A stretch of DNA of 35,329 nucleotides from contig DCAW01000025.1 of the NCBI GenBank assembly GCA_002313895.1, forward strand, positions 34,747-70,075. Direction: 5' to 3'. The translations under genes were made by a program, and so were the position numbers. Below the pieces are notes generated by a model. It made no database searches and was not told where the DNA came from. It was given only the letters and a program-made list of their open reading frames with translations. How positions within the stretch are numbered: position 1 is the first letter of the stretch; the number at the start of each line of letters is the position of its first letter. This DNA comes from Dehalococcoidia bacterium UBA1123 (GTDB lineage Bacteria; Chloroflexota; Dehalococcoidia; Lucifugimonadales; UBA1123). This document shows, piece by piece, positions 1 to 8,761 of the stretch.

Positions 1-1324
1 GGGCTACGAGGCCACTGTAGAGCAGCTTCTACACCCCGAAACCTCCCTGAATTCCACACTGGAGGACGAAGACCTGGTTCGCCGCTACCATGTCGACCAG
101 AACAGCCTGCTCATTCTCGACAGCGCCCAAGCGTACTGGATTTACAGGATGGTCAACACCTCCCGTCCGCTGGAGGAGAAGATCGCCCTCTTTTGGCATG
201 GGTTGTTTGCCACCGGATACACCAAGCTCAACCAGCCCAGGGTCATCCTCAGCCAGATCGATATGTTCCGGCGTCGGGGGCTTGACAGCTTCAGAGACCT
301 GCTGGTGGAGATTTCCAAAGACCCGGCCATGATCTTCTGGCTCGACAACAAGGACAACCACAAGGACGCCGTGAACGAGAATTACGGTCGTGAAATCCTG
401 GAATTGTTCACGATGGGTGTCGGCAACTACACCGAAGACGACGTTCGTCAGTCGTCCAGGGCCTTCACCGGCTGGAACATCCACAATTCCGATTTCCACG
501 CCGTCCGCACCAACCAGGACTCGGTCTGGCCCTATGGCAGGATCGACTGGCAGTACGAGTATCGGCCCGAAGATCACGACAACGGCGAGAAACAATTCCT
601 TGGGCAGGTAGGCGACCACAATGGCGAAGATGTCATCGACATCATATGCCATCACCCGGCCACCGCACGGTTCATCGCTCGACACCTGTACAACTTCTTC
701 GTGGCCGACGAGCCGCAGGTTCCGGCTTGGGACACGATTCCGCCTCGTGATCCTCACGCTATCGAAACACTGGCTCAGGCGTTCGTCGAATCTGACTATA
801 ACATCCGCGCGACGCTGAGAGTCTTGTTTAACTCAGACTTCTTCAAGGCCTCCACCTTCGCCAAGGTGAAAAGCCCGGTGGAGATGGTGGCGGGAACGGC
901 TCGGGCGGCTGGCGGGTTCGAGTTCCCCGACGTAGTGGACATCCAACTGGCGTTGCAGCCCGCCCAAATGGGCCAGCAGGTGTTGGACCCTCCCAGCGTC
1001 GAGGGTTGGCACACGGGCGTTGAATGGGTCAACACGGCCAGTCTGGTGAAGCGGGTGAACTTCGCCGTCGGCCAGTTCTCCGATACTACAAAGCCCGGCG
1101 TCAACTCGATGATCGACAGGATTGCGTCTTCAAATGGCAATCTGTCGCCCGATGATCTTGTGGAGTCGTGCCTGGACATCCTGGGGCCGATGTCGGTGTC
1201 AGAAAAGTCCAGAGACGAGCTTGTCCAACAGGCTGCGGATGGGTATGGCGGCCAAACCACCGAGAATCGTATACGTGCCATGCTCCAGATGATCGTCTCC
1301 TCCCGCGAATACCAGATGGCGTAA
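1..1324 (+). CDS. DUF1800 family protein, 5' end outside window
   Basis: The frame is open from the first bases of the window (frame starting at base 2) to the TAA at 1322-1324, so the gene is cut by the window edge. About 440 residues are visible. The conserved DUF1800 blocks are present: an N-terminal 'YRMVNTSRPLEEK' segment, 'FWHGLFATGYTKL', the very characteristic 'NENYGREILELFTMGVG' followed by 'AFTGW', then 'PATARFIARHLYNFFV' and a C-terminal segment with 'PPSVEGWHTG'. DUF1800 proteins are of unknown biochemical function; they are commonly paired with a DUF1501 (sulfatase-like) gene and are probably exported. No DUF1501 gene follows here. An ATG at 149 is internal, because the family homology continues upstream of it. 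The family call is secure, the role is not. Confidence 0.9.
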   Translation, partial: GYEATVEQLLHPETSLNSTLEDEDLVRRYHVDQNSLLILDSAQAYWIYRMVNTSRPLEEKIALFWHGLFATGYTKLNQPRVILSQIDMFRRRGLDSFRDLLVEISKDPAMIFWLDNKDNHKDAVNENYGREILELFTMGVGNYTEDDVRQSSRAFTGWNIHNSDFHAVRTNQDSVWPYGRIDWQYEYRPEDHDNGEKQFLGQVGDHNGEDVIDIICHHPATARFIARHLYNFFVADEPQVPAWDTIPPRDPHAIETLAQAFVESDYNIRATLRVLFNSDFFKASTFAKVKSPVEMVAGTARAAGGFEFPDVVDIQLALQPAQMGQQVLDPPSVEGWHTGVEWVNTASLVKRVNFAVGQFSDTTKPGVNSMIDRIASSNGNLSPDDLVESCLDILGPMSVSEKSRDELVQQAADGYGGQTTENRIRAMLQMIVSSREYQMA

Positions 1325-1371
1325 CAGTATGCTGTCCTTGCCACTAATAATATTCTCGGCGAAAAACCACC

Positions 1372-1499
1372 TGTCATGCTGAACGGAGTGAAGCATCTGC
1401 TCTCGACAGCGAGGCGTTTGCTTGACTGACACCAGATTCTTTATCTGCGGATTCAAAATGACAAGTAACTGACGGCTGAAAGCTGATTGCTGAAAGCTC
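1372..1499 (+). repeat. Intergenic palindromic repeat, copy 1 (forward)
   Basis: Left arm 1372-1399 ('TGTCATGCTGAACGGAGTG' then 'AAGCATCTG') and right arm about 1429-1463 ('CCAGATTCTTTATCTGCGG' ending in 'AAAATGACA') form an imperfect palindrome. A tail at 1464-1498 is built on a 'GACGGCTGAAAGCTGATTG' motif. The same arrangement recurs at 14191-14319 and, inverted, at 20625-20796; an arm-only relative lies at 18263-18366. It fills the gap between the DUF1800 and NHL genes. Confidence 0.7.
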
Positions 1500-1517
1500 T
1501 ATTCAGAGGGGGTCTTC

Positions 1518-2558
1518 ATGTATCGATACAGCCACAGCATCGGGCTTTACGCGCTGATGGGCCGAGGTTTCAACAATCCCGTTGACGTGGCTTTCGGCTC
1601 CGGCGACGTGATGTACGTCGTGAACCGGGTCGGCCCTGAAGTTGGCGTGCGGATGCCTTACAAGCGAATCACCATCTGCAACCGGAATCAGGACTATTTG
1701 GGCGAGTTCAGCACAGGTGGGACGGCGGCTGGAGAGATCATGTGGCCCGCCTCCATCGCTGTCGACCCCAATGGAAACGTGTATATTTCCGACGAGGCGC
1801 TGAACCGTGTTTCCATCTTCGACCCTCAGGGTGTTTTCCTGAGCATGTGGGGAGTCAAGGGCACAGATAAGGGCCAGCTAAACCGGCCTGCTGGAATCGC
1901 ATTCGACTCCGCCGGCAACCTGCTGGTGGCTGACGGCCTGAATCATCGAATCCAGAAATTCACGTCCGACGGCCGGTTTCTCGACGCCTGGGGCAGCAAA
2001 GGCGCTGGCGACGGCGAGTTCAACATCCCCTGGGGCATCTCGTTGGACAACAATGGCAGCGTCTACGTCGCCGACTGGCGCAACGACCGAATCCAGAAAT
2101 TCGACCCTCAGGGCCGCCACCTTGCGACCATCGGAACATCGGGAGTGGGAGACGGCCAACTAAAGCGTCCGTCGGGAGTGGCAGTTGACCAGTCAGGCAA
2201 CATCCTGGTAACCGATTGGGGCAACGAGCGGGTTCAGATATTCGACTCAGGTGGCAATTTTGTAACCAAGTATCGGGGAGAATCGGGCATGTCCAAGTGG
2301 GCCGAGGACTACTTTAAGGCGAACACTCTGGAGTTCGAAGAACGCCAGAAAGCCGACCTGGAGCCCGAACCAAACGGCCATCCATCGGAGTACGTCCGAG
2401 AGCAGTCCGCAGCCGTCGAAAAGCTATTCTGGGGCCCAACTTCTGTCAGGTTGGACGACGAAGGCAGCATGTACATCGTAGAGTCCTGCCGCCACCGGAT
2501 TCAGGTGTACAAGCCTGAGCTATCTAGAGCCAGTCCGATACCCTCTCGGCAATCATGA
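1518..2558 (+). CDS. NHL-repeat beta-propeller protein
   Basis: The product has 346 residues made almost entirely of NHL repeats, each with the pattern 'hydrophobic-A-V-D-x-x-G-N-V-Y-V-x-D-x-x-N-x-R-I-Q-x-F' (for example 'PWGISLDNNGSVYVADW', 'PSGVAVDQSGNILVTDWGN'). About six repeats are visible, consistent with one six-bladed propeller; an insertion around residues 250-300 precedes the last blade. No signal peptide is evident. NHL propellers serve as binding scaffolds or as lyases and hydrolases; nothing here defines a substrate. The start ATG at 1518 follows a purine-rich 'GAGGGGG' at a suitable distance. The last 35 bases overlap the 3' end of the convergent GMC oxidoreductase gene. Confidence 0.85.
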   Translation: MYRYSHSIGLYALMGRGFNNPVDVAFGSGDVMYVVNRVGPEVGVRMPYKRITICNRNQDYLGEFSTGGTAAGEIMWPASIAVDPNGNVYISDEALNRVSIFDPQGVFLSMWGVKGTDKGQLNRPAGIAFDSAGNLLVADGLNHRIQKFTSDGRFLDAWGSKGAGDGEFNIPWGISLDNNGSVYVADWRNDRIQKFDPQGRHLATIGTSGVGDGQLKRPSGVAVDQSGNILVTDWGNERVQIFDSGGNFVTKYRGESGMSKWAEDYFKANTLEFEERQKADLEPEPNGHPSEYVREQSAAVEKLFWGPTSVRLDDEGSMYIVESCRHRIQVYKPELSRASPIPSRQS

Positions 2559-4062
2559 TGGTCGTGGCGTTAGTGTTAGAGCGCACGACATCCGGCATCA
2601 CCGACGCGTCGACCACGCGCAAGCCCTCGATTCCGTGCACTCGGCAGCGTTGGTCAACCACGGCCAGCGGGTCGGAGTTCGGCCCCATCTTGCAGGTGCC
2701 CGACGAGTGGTGTTGCGTCAGCACGTTGGCTCGAAGCCAAACGTCCAGGGCATCGTCCGAGGCGAGGTCGTCCTCGTCGGGGGATATGCGCTTCAGGGGA
2801 TAGTCCTTGTACGCCGGGCTTTCGGTTAGCTCGATGCATTGCCGCACCGCTCCTCGGAGTTTCGCTCGGTCTCGTGGGTCAGTCAGGTAGCGGTAATCCA
2901 GCTTAGGTTGATCTAAAGGGTCGGCGCTGACGAGCCGAAGCTGGCCCGCTGTGTAGGGCTTCTGGAGCGCGATGCTGAATCCGGTGGGACTGCCCTGGCC
3001 CTGATAGTCGAAGTTTATGGGGATGTGCTCTGTCCTGACCTGAAGAGGGCGCATCTGCATGTCGTTTCGGAACTCCGAGTCTGGAGTCGTGTAGCGCATG
3101 CCGACCTGAAGGCCCGGTGCCTCTCTGGAGATGATGTCTGCTGCCTCGAACAGCAGAAATATAGCCTGGTGGTCTCGCAGGTTTTCGCCGACTCCAGGCA
3201 GGTCACTGACCACCGAGATTCCAAGCTCTGTCAGGTGATCCGCGGGGCCGACGCCAGAGAGCATTAGTAGTTGAGGCGAGTTGATAGCGCCGCCGCTGAG
3301 GATGACCTCAGAAGCCTCTACCGTAAAGACCTCGCCTCCGCTTTCGGCCTCCACTCCCGTCGCTTTGTTGCCATCGAAGATCACACGCTTGACCGTCACA
3401 TCGCCTTTGATGGTCAGGTTGAGACGGTGGCGCGCCTCCTCCAGGAACGTCAGGGCCGTGCTCATCCGAATGCCGTCTATACGGTTAAGCGGATAGTATC
3501 CTACGCCGGTTGAGTCCGGGCTGTTCATGTCGGGGGTGAATGGGTAGCCCGCCGCCTGAGTAGCAGCCAGGAACGCCCTGGGACTGGGCAGAAGTTCGTC
3601 CTCTGTGTACCGACGAACCGGAATCGGCCCGGTGGAGCCGTGAAAGTCGTCGCCAGGGAAGTCGAGGTCGGTCTCGATGTTTCGGAAGTACGGCAGAATT
3701 TTCAGGAACGCCCATTCGTCGTTGCCAAGCTCTGCCCACTCGTCGAAATCCTCTGGGATGCCCCGAAACCAGACCTGCCCGTTGATGGCGCTGGAGCCGC
3801 CAACAACCTTGCCTCTAGGCAGGCGGAACGGCTCTCGATCCTGGGACGCCGTGGCGGTGTATCCCCAGGTGTGGGCGTCGACGTCAGTGTCGTCGTACCA
3901 GGGACGAATGCCATACTTGATGTGCTCAGGGAGGTTCTGGATATCCGGGTAGTCCGGGCCTGCCTCCAGCAGAAGCACAGACTTGCCGGGGTCTTTTGAC
4001 AGCCGAGACGCGAGCACGCACCCCGCCGAGCCTGCCCCGATGATGATTACGTCATACCGCAT
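2524..4062 (-). CDS. GMC family FAD-dependent oxidoreductase (choline dehydrogenase-like)
   Basis: The product has 512 residues, the usual length for bacterial GMC enzymes. The N-terminus 'YDVIIIGAGSAGCVLASRLS' is the FAD-binding Rossmann fold (GxGxxG), closed by 'VLLLEAGP'. The GMC signature follows at about residues 85-100 ('PRGKVVGGSSAINGQVWFRG'), the second signature is 'GGAINSPQLLMLSGVGP', and the C-terminus carries the catalytic His region 'HHSSGTCKMG' and 'DASVMPDVVRSNTNATTIMIAER'. Members oxidise primary alcohols such as choline, polyethylene glycol or alkanols to aldehydes. The substrate cannot be read from the sequence, and no betaine genes are adjacent. A 'GGGAGG' ribosome site sits 7 nt before the ATG. 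The gene is convergent with the NHL gene and overlaps it by 35 nt. Confidence 0.95.
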   Translation of the reverse strand: MRYDVIIIGAGSAGCVLASRLSKDPGKSVLLLEAGPDYPDIQNLPEHIKYGIRPWYDDTDVDAHTWGYTATASQDREPFRLPRGKVVGGSSAINGQVWFRGIPEDFDEWAELGNDEWAFLKILPYFRNIETDLDFPGDDFHGSTGPIPVRRYTEDELLPSPRAFLAATQAAGYPFTPDMNSPDSTGVGYYPLNRIDGIRMSTALTFLEEARHRLNLTIKGDVTVKRVIFDGNKATGVEAESGGEVFTVEASEVILSGGAINSPQLLMLSGVGPADHLTELGISVVSDLPGVGENLRDHQAIFLLFEAADIISREAPGLQVGMRYTTPDSEFRNDMQMRPLQVRTEHIPINFDYQGQGSPTGFSIALQKPYTAGQLRLVSADPLDQPKLDYRYLTDPRDRAKLRGAVRQCIELTESPAYKDYPLKRISPDEDDLASDDALDVWLRANVLTQHHSSGTCKMGPNSDPLAVVDQRCRVHGIEGLRVVDASVMPDVVRSNTNATTIMIAERVSDWL

Positions 4063-4240
4063 CCCGATACCTCCCGGTTATGTATTCGGGTTCGAATTAT
4101 ACACGCCCAAATCCGATAAGCATGCACTGGAAACAGCGATGCGGTGTCGGTTCCCGAAGAACCAGGCGACCGTCAGTATTTACAGGCTAAACAGTCCGAG
4201 AATCTGGCGAAAATGACACCAGATCCCGCCAATCGCAAAA

Positions 4241-5509
4241 CTACTCGAATTGAACGAACATCCCGGATTCCAAGCCTAGCTCATCCACCTTGCCCCCCAG
4301 GATTTCGAGGGCGAGGGGGACTCGGACCGGTGATTCGTAGATGGCGAGGTTGGCGTCCAGAATTCCGTGTTCAGTTTCCATGTGCCGGATGTCCACGATC
4401 GTGCCGTCGGCAGCGATGAACAGCAGGTCCAACGGGAAGCGAACTTCTTTCATCCAGAATTTGTGGAAGGCCTCAGTCTCGAACACGAAGAGCATACCCG
4501 CGTTTTCTGCCAGAAGCTGGCGGCGGCTAAGGCCCTGAATTCGGGTGTTCTCGTCGTTGGCGACCTCCAAGACGAACCTGTGACCGCCGATGATAGCCTG
4601 CTCCGGTGTGTTGTCTCCGCTGAACAGGTCTACGAAACTCATGGCAGCGGTTGTGACTGCCGGCTGGCTTTGGGTCTGGCTCTGGCCCGACGGCCCTAAG
4701 TCCGGCTCAACCGTAGTGGCGGTGTCTGACGCTGTGGTGTCTGGAGGGCGTATCGGCGGGATGCTGTTAAAATCTGAGTAGGAATAGTCTAGAGTCTGGA
4801 CAAAGGAACTAGGGAGGGTCTTGGTCATGGCGAATCGGGTTATGTAGCTGTCGCTTTCACGCACCCATGCGGTGATCTCGACGGTTCCCTCGGCGATGAA
4901 TTGTTGTTTTTTGGCCGAGTCGTCGGAGCCGTAATCTGCCTCGGCCTCGCGCTCTGGAGGCACTATGCAGGACAGTATCTTGGTCTGGACACCGGAGATG
5001 ACTCGGCTGTCCTCTTCGGTGAATGTGGTGCACCATTCCAGCCGTCTCCACGGCTGGAATGACAACCTGTTGAACACGCTGTTATCGGAGCTAAATGCGC
5101 CCCAGTTTTCTCCTTTAGTGAGGCACCGCTGGTAGCCGCTGGAGCCGATAATAACCATTTCGTTCTCGCCGCACTCCGAGGGCAAAGACCCGAACCCGCT
5201 GCTCTGCGTCGTTGTGAGGTACAGAGAGTGGATGTTGTTGGGAGCAACGTACTCGAACTGCTCTCGCACCTCTCTGGAACCAGAAATAATATCGATGCCC
5301 GTCGCTCGATAGCTGGAGGCATCGAGCATTGCCTTCACAATATCGTTGGATAGTGACTGCCGCCCAACATCCTGATTGAAGTACAGGGCCACCATCAGGG
5401 ATATTATCAGGACTGGCACAGCGAAGAGTATCACCAACGGTCGCATCCGTCGACGGGAAAGCAGAGGCTCTTTCAGGGGGACCGGCTGTCTATTTCCGTA
5501 GAGGGCCAT
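4241..5509 (-). CDS. Membrane-anchored protein with C-terminal DUF192 domain
   Basis: The product has 422 residues. After a short basic N-terminus with 'SRRRMRP', one transmembrane segment spans about residues 27-46 ('ILFAVPVLIISLMVALYF'), so the rest is probably outside the membrane. Residues ~50-250 form a domain with four or more Cys ('LPSECGENE', 'GYQRCLTKGENW', 'RLEWCTTF', 'TKILSCIVPP') that resembles lipoprotein-type folds (LppX/LolA-like) only loosely. A Thr/Ser/Gln/Pro-rich linker follows at ~255-290. Residues ~300-420 are a complete DUF192 domain ('RIQGLSRRQLLAENAGMLF', 'FWMKEVRFPLDLLFI'). DUF192 is usually a stand-alone domain of about 120-150 residues of unknown role. The N-terminal domain identity is uncertain; the DUF192 assignment is firm. 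Confidence 0.8.
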   Translation of the reverse strand: MALYGNRQPVPLKEPLLSRRRMRPLVILFAVPVLIISLMVALYFNQDVGRQSLSNDIVKAMLDASSYRATGIDIISGSREVREQFEYVAPNNIHSLYLTTTQSSGFGSLPSECGENEMVIIGSSGYQRCLTKGENWGAFSSDNSVFNRLSFQPWRRLEWCTTFTEEDSRVISGVQTKILSCIVPPEREAEADYGSDDSAKKQQFIAEGTVEITAWVRESDSYITRFAMTKTLPSSFVQTLDYSYSDFNSIPPIRPPDTTASDTATTVEPDLGPSGQSQTQSQPAVTTAAMSFVDLFSGDNTPEQAIIGGHRFVLEVANDENTRIQGLSRRQLLAENAGMLFVFETEAFHKFWMKEVRFPLDLLFIAADGTIVDIRHMETEHGILDANLAIYESPVRVPLALEILGGKVDELGLESGMFVQFE

Positions 5510-5531
5510 GTCACGCTGCTCGGGTTAAACT

Positions 5532-5561
5532 GTCTGGGGCGCAGGATTGTGCGCCCCAGAC
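5532..5561. terminator. Perfect 12-bp hairpin, possible terminator or attenuator
   Basis: Left arm 5532-5543 (GTCTGGGGCGCA), loop 5544-5549 (GGATTG) and right arm 5550-5561 (TGCGCCCCAGAC) pair perfectly. It lies between the small membrane-protein gene ending at 5746 and the DUF192 gene starting at 5509, both on the minus strand. On that strand it is not followed by a long T-run, only by 'AGTTTAA'; on the plus strand 'GTCATTTTGTT' follows. The structure is certain; terminator function is inferred. The remaining bases of 5562-5745 hold no recognisable gene. Confidence 0.55.
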
Positions 5562-5745
5562 GTCATTTTGTTCATATGGATGGGACACGATCTCCGGTTG
5601 TGGTGAGTCATTTCAGTTGAATGTAATCAATGTGACGCCGCGCCATGTCGTGAGAGTCGGAGCATCTGAATTGTTGGCGCCACAACGTTGGCCTGCTGAC
5701 AACCAGATACTTCTTTTGTTGACTCAGCATGACAACTCCCTACAA

Positions 5746-6129
5746 TTACCGGATGTCCAGAAACACCAGCATGTTGTTGGTAATCAGATACACCCCTGCC
5801 AGTATCAGCACTATAGGTATCATCCACCGGTGCGCGCCCTCCCAGAGGAATGCGATGGCGTACAGGATGGTTATGGCAGCCGTCTTGACCAGCACGAATC
5901 CCAGCAGGCCGTCCGCCAGCAAGCCCAGAGACCAACGCATGTTCGGGTTTGGTTCATTTCCATCCTGAGAGAAGACCATGAATGATGACACAGTGTCACC
6001 GAGACCGAAGAACAGAATCGCCAGTATCCAGAACAGCAGGGCAACGTCGGCTGAAGTCTCCCCCAGTTCGTCAAGAGACTCTTGGAGGCGCACGTAACCG
6101 ATAGGCTGCGGCACCCTCATCAGGACCAT
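5746..6129 (-). CDS. Small integral membrane protein, DUF5658-like
   Basis: The product has 127 residues with three likely transmembrane segments at about 28-50 ('ALLFWILAILFFGLGDTVS'), 68-92 ('LGLLADGLLGFVLVKTAAI') and 100-122 ('MIPIVLILAGVYLITNNML'). The pattern of a buried Asp in the first helix ('GLGDTVSSF'), then 'EPNPNMRW', then a Lys in the second helix ('VLVKTAA') recalls DUF5658 membrane proteins (D...T...E.NP...K), whose function is unknown. A second in-frame ATG lies 12 nt inside and may be the real start, since no strong ribosome site precedes the first. The broken sensor kinase lies just upstream on the same strand. Confidence 0.6.
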   Translation of the reverse strand: MVLMRVPQPIGYVRLQESLDELGETSADVALLFWILAILFFGLGDTVSSFMVFSQDGNEPNPNMRWSLGLLADGLLGFVLVKTAAITILYAIAFLWEGAHRWMIPIVLILAGVYLITNNMLVFLDIR

Positions 6130-6175
6130 CTCTTAGTTGGCGCTACTCCGTGGCAGTTCCAGCTGTAAGTGATCG

Positions 6176-6937
6176 TTAATTTGCAGTTTCTTGCTTTGGC
6201 ATTGCTACGTAGAAAACGCTGCCCTCCCCCACTTCGCTCTCCACCCATATTCTGCCACCATGAGCGTCCACGAAGGCCTTTGTCAGCGCAAGCCCAAGAC
6301 CCAGGCCTTCGATTCCTCGCGTCTCCACCTGTTGGGCGCGATAGAAGGGCTGGAACAACCTTCACTGGACTTCTTTGGGGATGCCCAGACCGTGGTCGCT
6401 GACGCTGATGACGACCTCGTCTATATCCTCTTCGTGTTTTACAACGATTTCGCCGCCCTCGGGTGAGTACTTGATCGCGTTGTTTATGAGATTCGCCACC
6501 GACTGGGTCACGCGTATGGTGTCGGCGCGCACGCGAACTGCGTATGCCGCAGCCTCAAACCGGACAGTGTGCTTCTCGCTCAGGTTGTCGAATTGGGACA
6601 CCTGGGTGTCAATCAGGTCTCGCAGGTCAACCCAATGCCACGTGAGGGACAGCCTACCGGATTGCAGTCTGGTCAGTTCCAGCAGACGCTCGTTAAGCTC
6701 AACCATCTGCTCTGTCCGGTCGTGTAACTCTGCTGTCATCTCTTTGGCCTGTTCCGGCAGGTCGGTGCGTGCCGCCAACAACTCGCTTAATCCTGACAGG
6801 AAGGTCAGCGGAGTCCGAAGCTCGTGGGCGATCAGTGAGGGCCACAGATTGACCACTATGGGGCTATTAGAACCCAAAGAGCGTCGGAGGGCAAGTATCT
6901 CAGTTACAGAAGCGAATTGTTCGTTGGGTGGTCGCTC
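6176..6937 (-). pseudogene. Sensor histidine kinase remnant (HisKA + HATPase_c), interrupted by TGA
   Basis: Reading leftward, one frame open from 6937 carries the H-box 'LIAHELRTPLTFLSG' with the phospho-acceptor His, the N-box 'VANLINNAIKYSPEGG' and the G1 box 'VSDHGLGIP'. The frame then meets TGA at 6362-6364. In the same frame immediately after the stop come the F-box 'LFQPFYRA' and the G2 box 'GLGLGLALTKAFVDAHGG' to the end at 6176. A functional kinase would read 'EVQ-x-RLFQPFYRA', so the stop is probably a CGA to TGA change. Upstream of about 6937 the frame is closed (TAA at 6938-6940) and there is no ATG, sensor domain or partner response regulator. It is therefore an N-terminally truncated and nonsense-mutated relic. 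Bases 6938-7120 hold nothing recognisable. Confidence 0.8.
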
Positions 6938-7120
6938 TTATCATTGCAATCCGAACGACGAATCTGTGTATGGGTTATGACTAATCGTGCAACCCGCCTT
7001 GAAGCGCCTGAACTACGGGCTAGAACATTGCAGCATTATCCTGATTGCGTTTCGTCATCGTCAAAATCTATCAATTATGGCTGTCGATGACCGTTGGATG
7101 TCCCAATAGCATCTGGCAAT

Positions 7121-8254
7121 CTAAAGCGTCGCCACACGCTTCTTCTCGAACTGTTTCCAGTCCCAGTCAGCGCCCCAGCCAGGGGAGTCTGGATAGCTGA
7201 CCCAACCGTCGCGCGGCACCGCAGGATTCATCATTCCGATCTCTTCGCCCATACTGGCGCCGTCGAACGGCGGAGAAGTCTCGAACCATCGAATGTTCCC
7301 AATGCCGCAATTCTGGTGGGCATGCACAAGACCAAACAAAGGCCCGTAAGTGTTCGTTTCGACGGTCGCATTGTGCATCTCGGCGAAATGGGCAAGTTTG
7401 AGCACAGGAGTGGTCCCGTGACGGCCATTGACTCTCAGGACATCCACAGCGCCCGATCTCAACCACAGAGCGCTTAACTCGGGATCGTGCATCAAGGTTT
7501 CGGCTCCGGCAACCGGTATATCCAAAGCGTCTGTGAGGCGAACGTAGTTCTCCAACTGACGATCTGGCAAAGGCTCCTCTAGCCAGATAAAATCCTCTGC
7601 CTCCAGAGCGCGGCCCACTTTTAGGGCCTCTTCGTATGTGTACTGAGTCAGGGCCGCATCGTGCATGAGACCGACCTGATCGCCAAACGACTGCCGAAGG
7701 TCATGGAATAGCCTAATGTTCACCTTGGCATCATAAGGCAAATGATCTTTGAGAACCTCATAGCCATTTTGAAGGGCCGCTTCACCGTCTTTCACCAGTT
7801 CAGCCAGTGAGGCTCCCCTGATGTTGTAATAAGCTTGAACTCGCTGCTTCGCGCCGCCTAGCAACTGCGCTACGGGCAGCTCTGACACCTTTCCCGCTAT
7901 ATCCCATAGGCAGTTATCGAATCCGCCGAACCAGGCCGGGTCATAGAACCGGGCCGCCGAACGCAGTTTTGAGTAAAGACGCTCTCTATTAAGAGGGTTC
8001 TCCCCGATGGCTAATTGCCTTAAATGAGCCAGTTGCTGCGGGTTCATCTCCGTGTATCGCCAGTCTCCAACCGTGCATACGCCATCGACGCCTTCATCTG
8101 TCCTGACGTGGATTACCTGCACTGGAACCAAGTTGCGTGATGAGCCTGCGCCCTGACCTAGAGTTCCACTTCCTGACGCAGCGTCCAACAACCGAATTGT
8201 TGACTGATACATCGGCAACTCGAACACGGATATTTCAATCGAGTCAATTTTCAT
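7121..8254 (-). CDS. Enolase superfamily enzyme (mandelate racemase / muconate lactonizing type)
   Basis: The product has 377 residues, normal for the superfamily. The capping domain (about 1-120) begins 'MKIDSIEISVFELPMY' and includes 'RTDEGVDGV'. The barrel follows with 'PAWFGGFDNCLWDIAGKVSELPVAQLLGG', the typical lid/barrel junction. The three metal-binding acids fit 'LMHDAALTQYTY' (Asp), 'FIWLEEPL' (Glu) and 'IPVAGAET' (Glu). At the second strand, where racemases carry KxK, the sequence is 'YEVLKDHLP', so the acid/base pair is Lys and possibly His rather than two Lys. Members abstract a proton alpha to a carboxylate (acid-sugar dehydration, racemisation); the exact substrate cannot be inferred. 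The start ATG at 8254 matches the conserved N-terminus. Confidence 0.9.
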   Translation of the reverse strand: MKIDSIEISVFELPMYQSTIRLLDAASGSGTLGQGAGSSRNLVPVQVIHVRTDEGVDGVCTVGDWRYTEMNPQQLAHLRQLAIGENPLNRERLYSKLRSAARFYDPAWFGGFDNCLWDIAGKVSELPVAQLLGGAKQRVQAYYNIRGASLAELVKDGEAALQNGYEVLKDHLPYDAKVNIRLFHDLRQSFGDQVGLMHDAALTQYTYEEALKVGRALEAEDFIWLEEPLPDRQLENYVRLTDALDIPVAGAETLMHDPELSALWLRSGAVDVLRVNGRHGTTPVLKLAHFAEMHNATVETNTYGPLFGLVHAHQNCGIGNIRWFETSPPFDGASMGEEIGMMNPAVPRDGWVSYPDSPGWGADWDWKQFEKKRVATL

Positions 8255-8335
8255 GTAGCGTCCCTAACTCTGCCTATCCCGACGATCTTTATGCTTCCCT
8301 GGGGCTAGTCTATCCGCTTAGGAGGGAAAGGTCAT

Positions 8336-8761
8336 TTACCGCCTGAAATCCAAGTAGGATTGGAGGAATACAGCCGCCGCCGAAGCGTCTAGGTGGCCCC
8401 GATCCTGATTGCGGTCTCCTGATGGGCGGCGTTTTGATTCGTTGAGCATGCGCTGGGCTTGAACGGTGGAGTACCGTTCGTCGACGGTCTCGATGGGCAA
8501 ACTTGTGCGGTCGGATAGCTCTGAGATAAAGTCGCGAACCTGTCTCGCCTGATATCCCAATCTGCCAGCCAGAGTAACAGGCATGCCGACGATGATCGCC
8601 TCGACGTCGTTCTCTTGAGCGAGACTAATTATCTCGTCGAACTCCGATGGCCGAGCGTCGAGCCTGTCTACCGCCGTCAGCGGCGTTGCCAGCAGGCCCG
8701 TTGGGTCAGAGAGGGCGACGCCGATTCGACGGTCGCCCACATCAAGGGCCATTATCCTCAA
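8336..8761 (-). CDS. ruvX: Putative pre-16S rRNA nuclease / Holliday junction resolvase YqgF (RuvX)
   Basis: The product has 141 residues, the standard size. It starts 'MRIMALDVGDRRIGVALSDP', the RNase H-like first strand with the catalytic Asp, followed by 'EAIIVGMPVTLAGRLGYQARQVRDFI', 'LPIETVDERYSTVQAQRML' (Glu region) and a C-terminal 'HLDASAAAVFLQSYLD' with the last Asp. YqgF acts in 16S rRNA 5'-end maturation and has been proposed as a Holliday junction resolvase. The likely start is TTG at 8761-8759, which overlaps the alaS stop by 4 nt (TTGA); an internal ATG at 8752 would remove the first three residues. Coupling to alaS is a known bacterial arrangement and argues for translational coupling. 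Confidence 0.93.
   Translation of the reverse strand: MRIMALDVGDRRIGVALSDPTGLLATPLTAVDRLDARPSEFDEIISLAQENDVEAIIVGMPVTLAGRLGYQARQVRDFISELSDRTSLPIETVDERYSTVQAQRMLNESKRRPSGDRNQDRGHLDASAAAVFLQSYLDFRR

Noticed and set aside
6362..6364. In-frame TGA in the sensor kinase considered as another selenocysteine codon.
   Set aside because: The family position is not a Cys, the N-terminal half of the gene is missing, and no SECIS-like hairpin was seen next to it.
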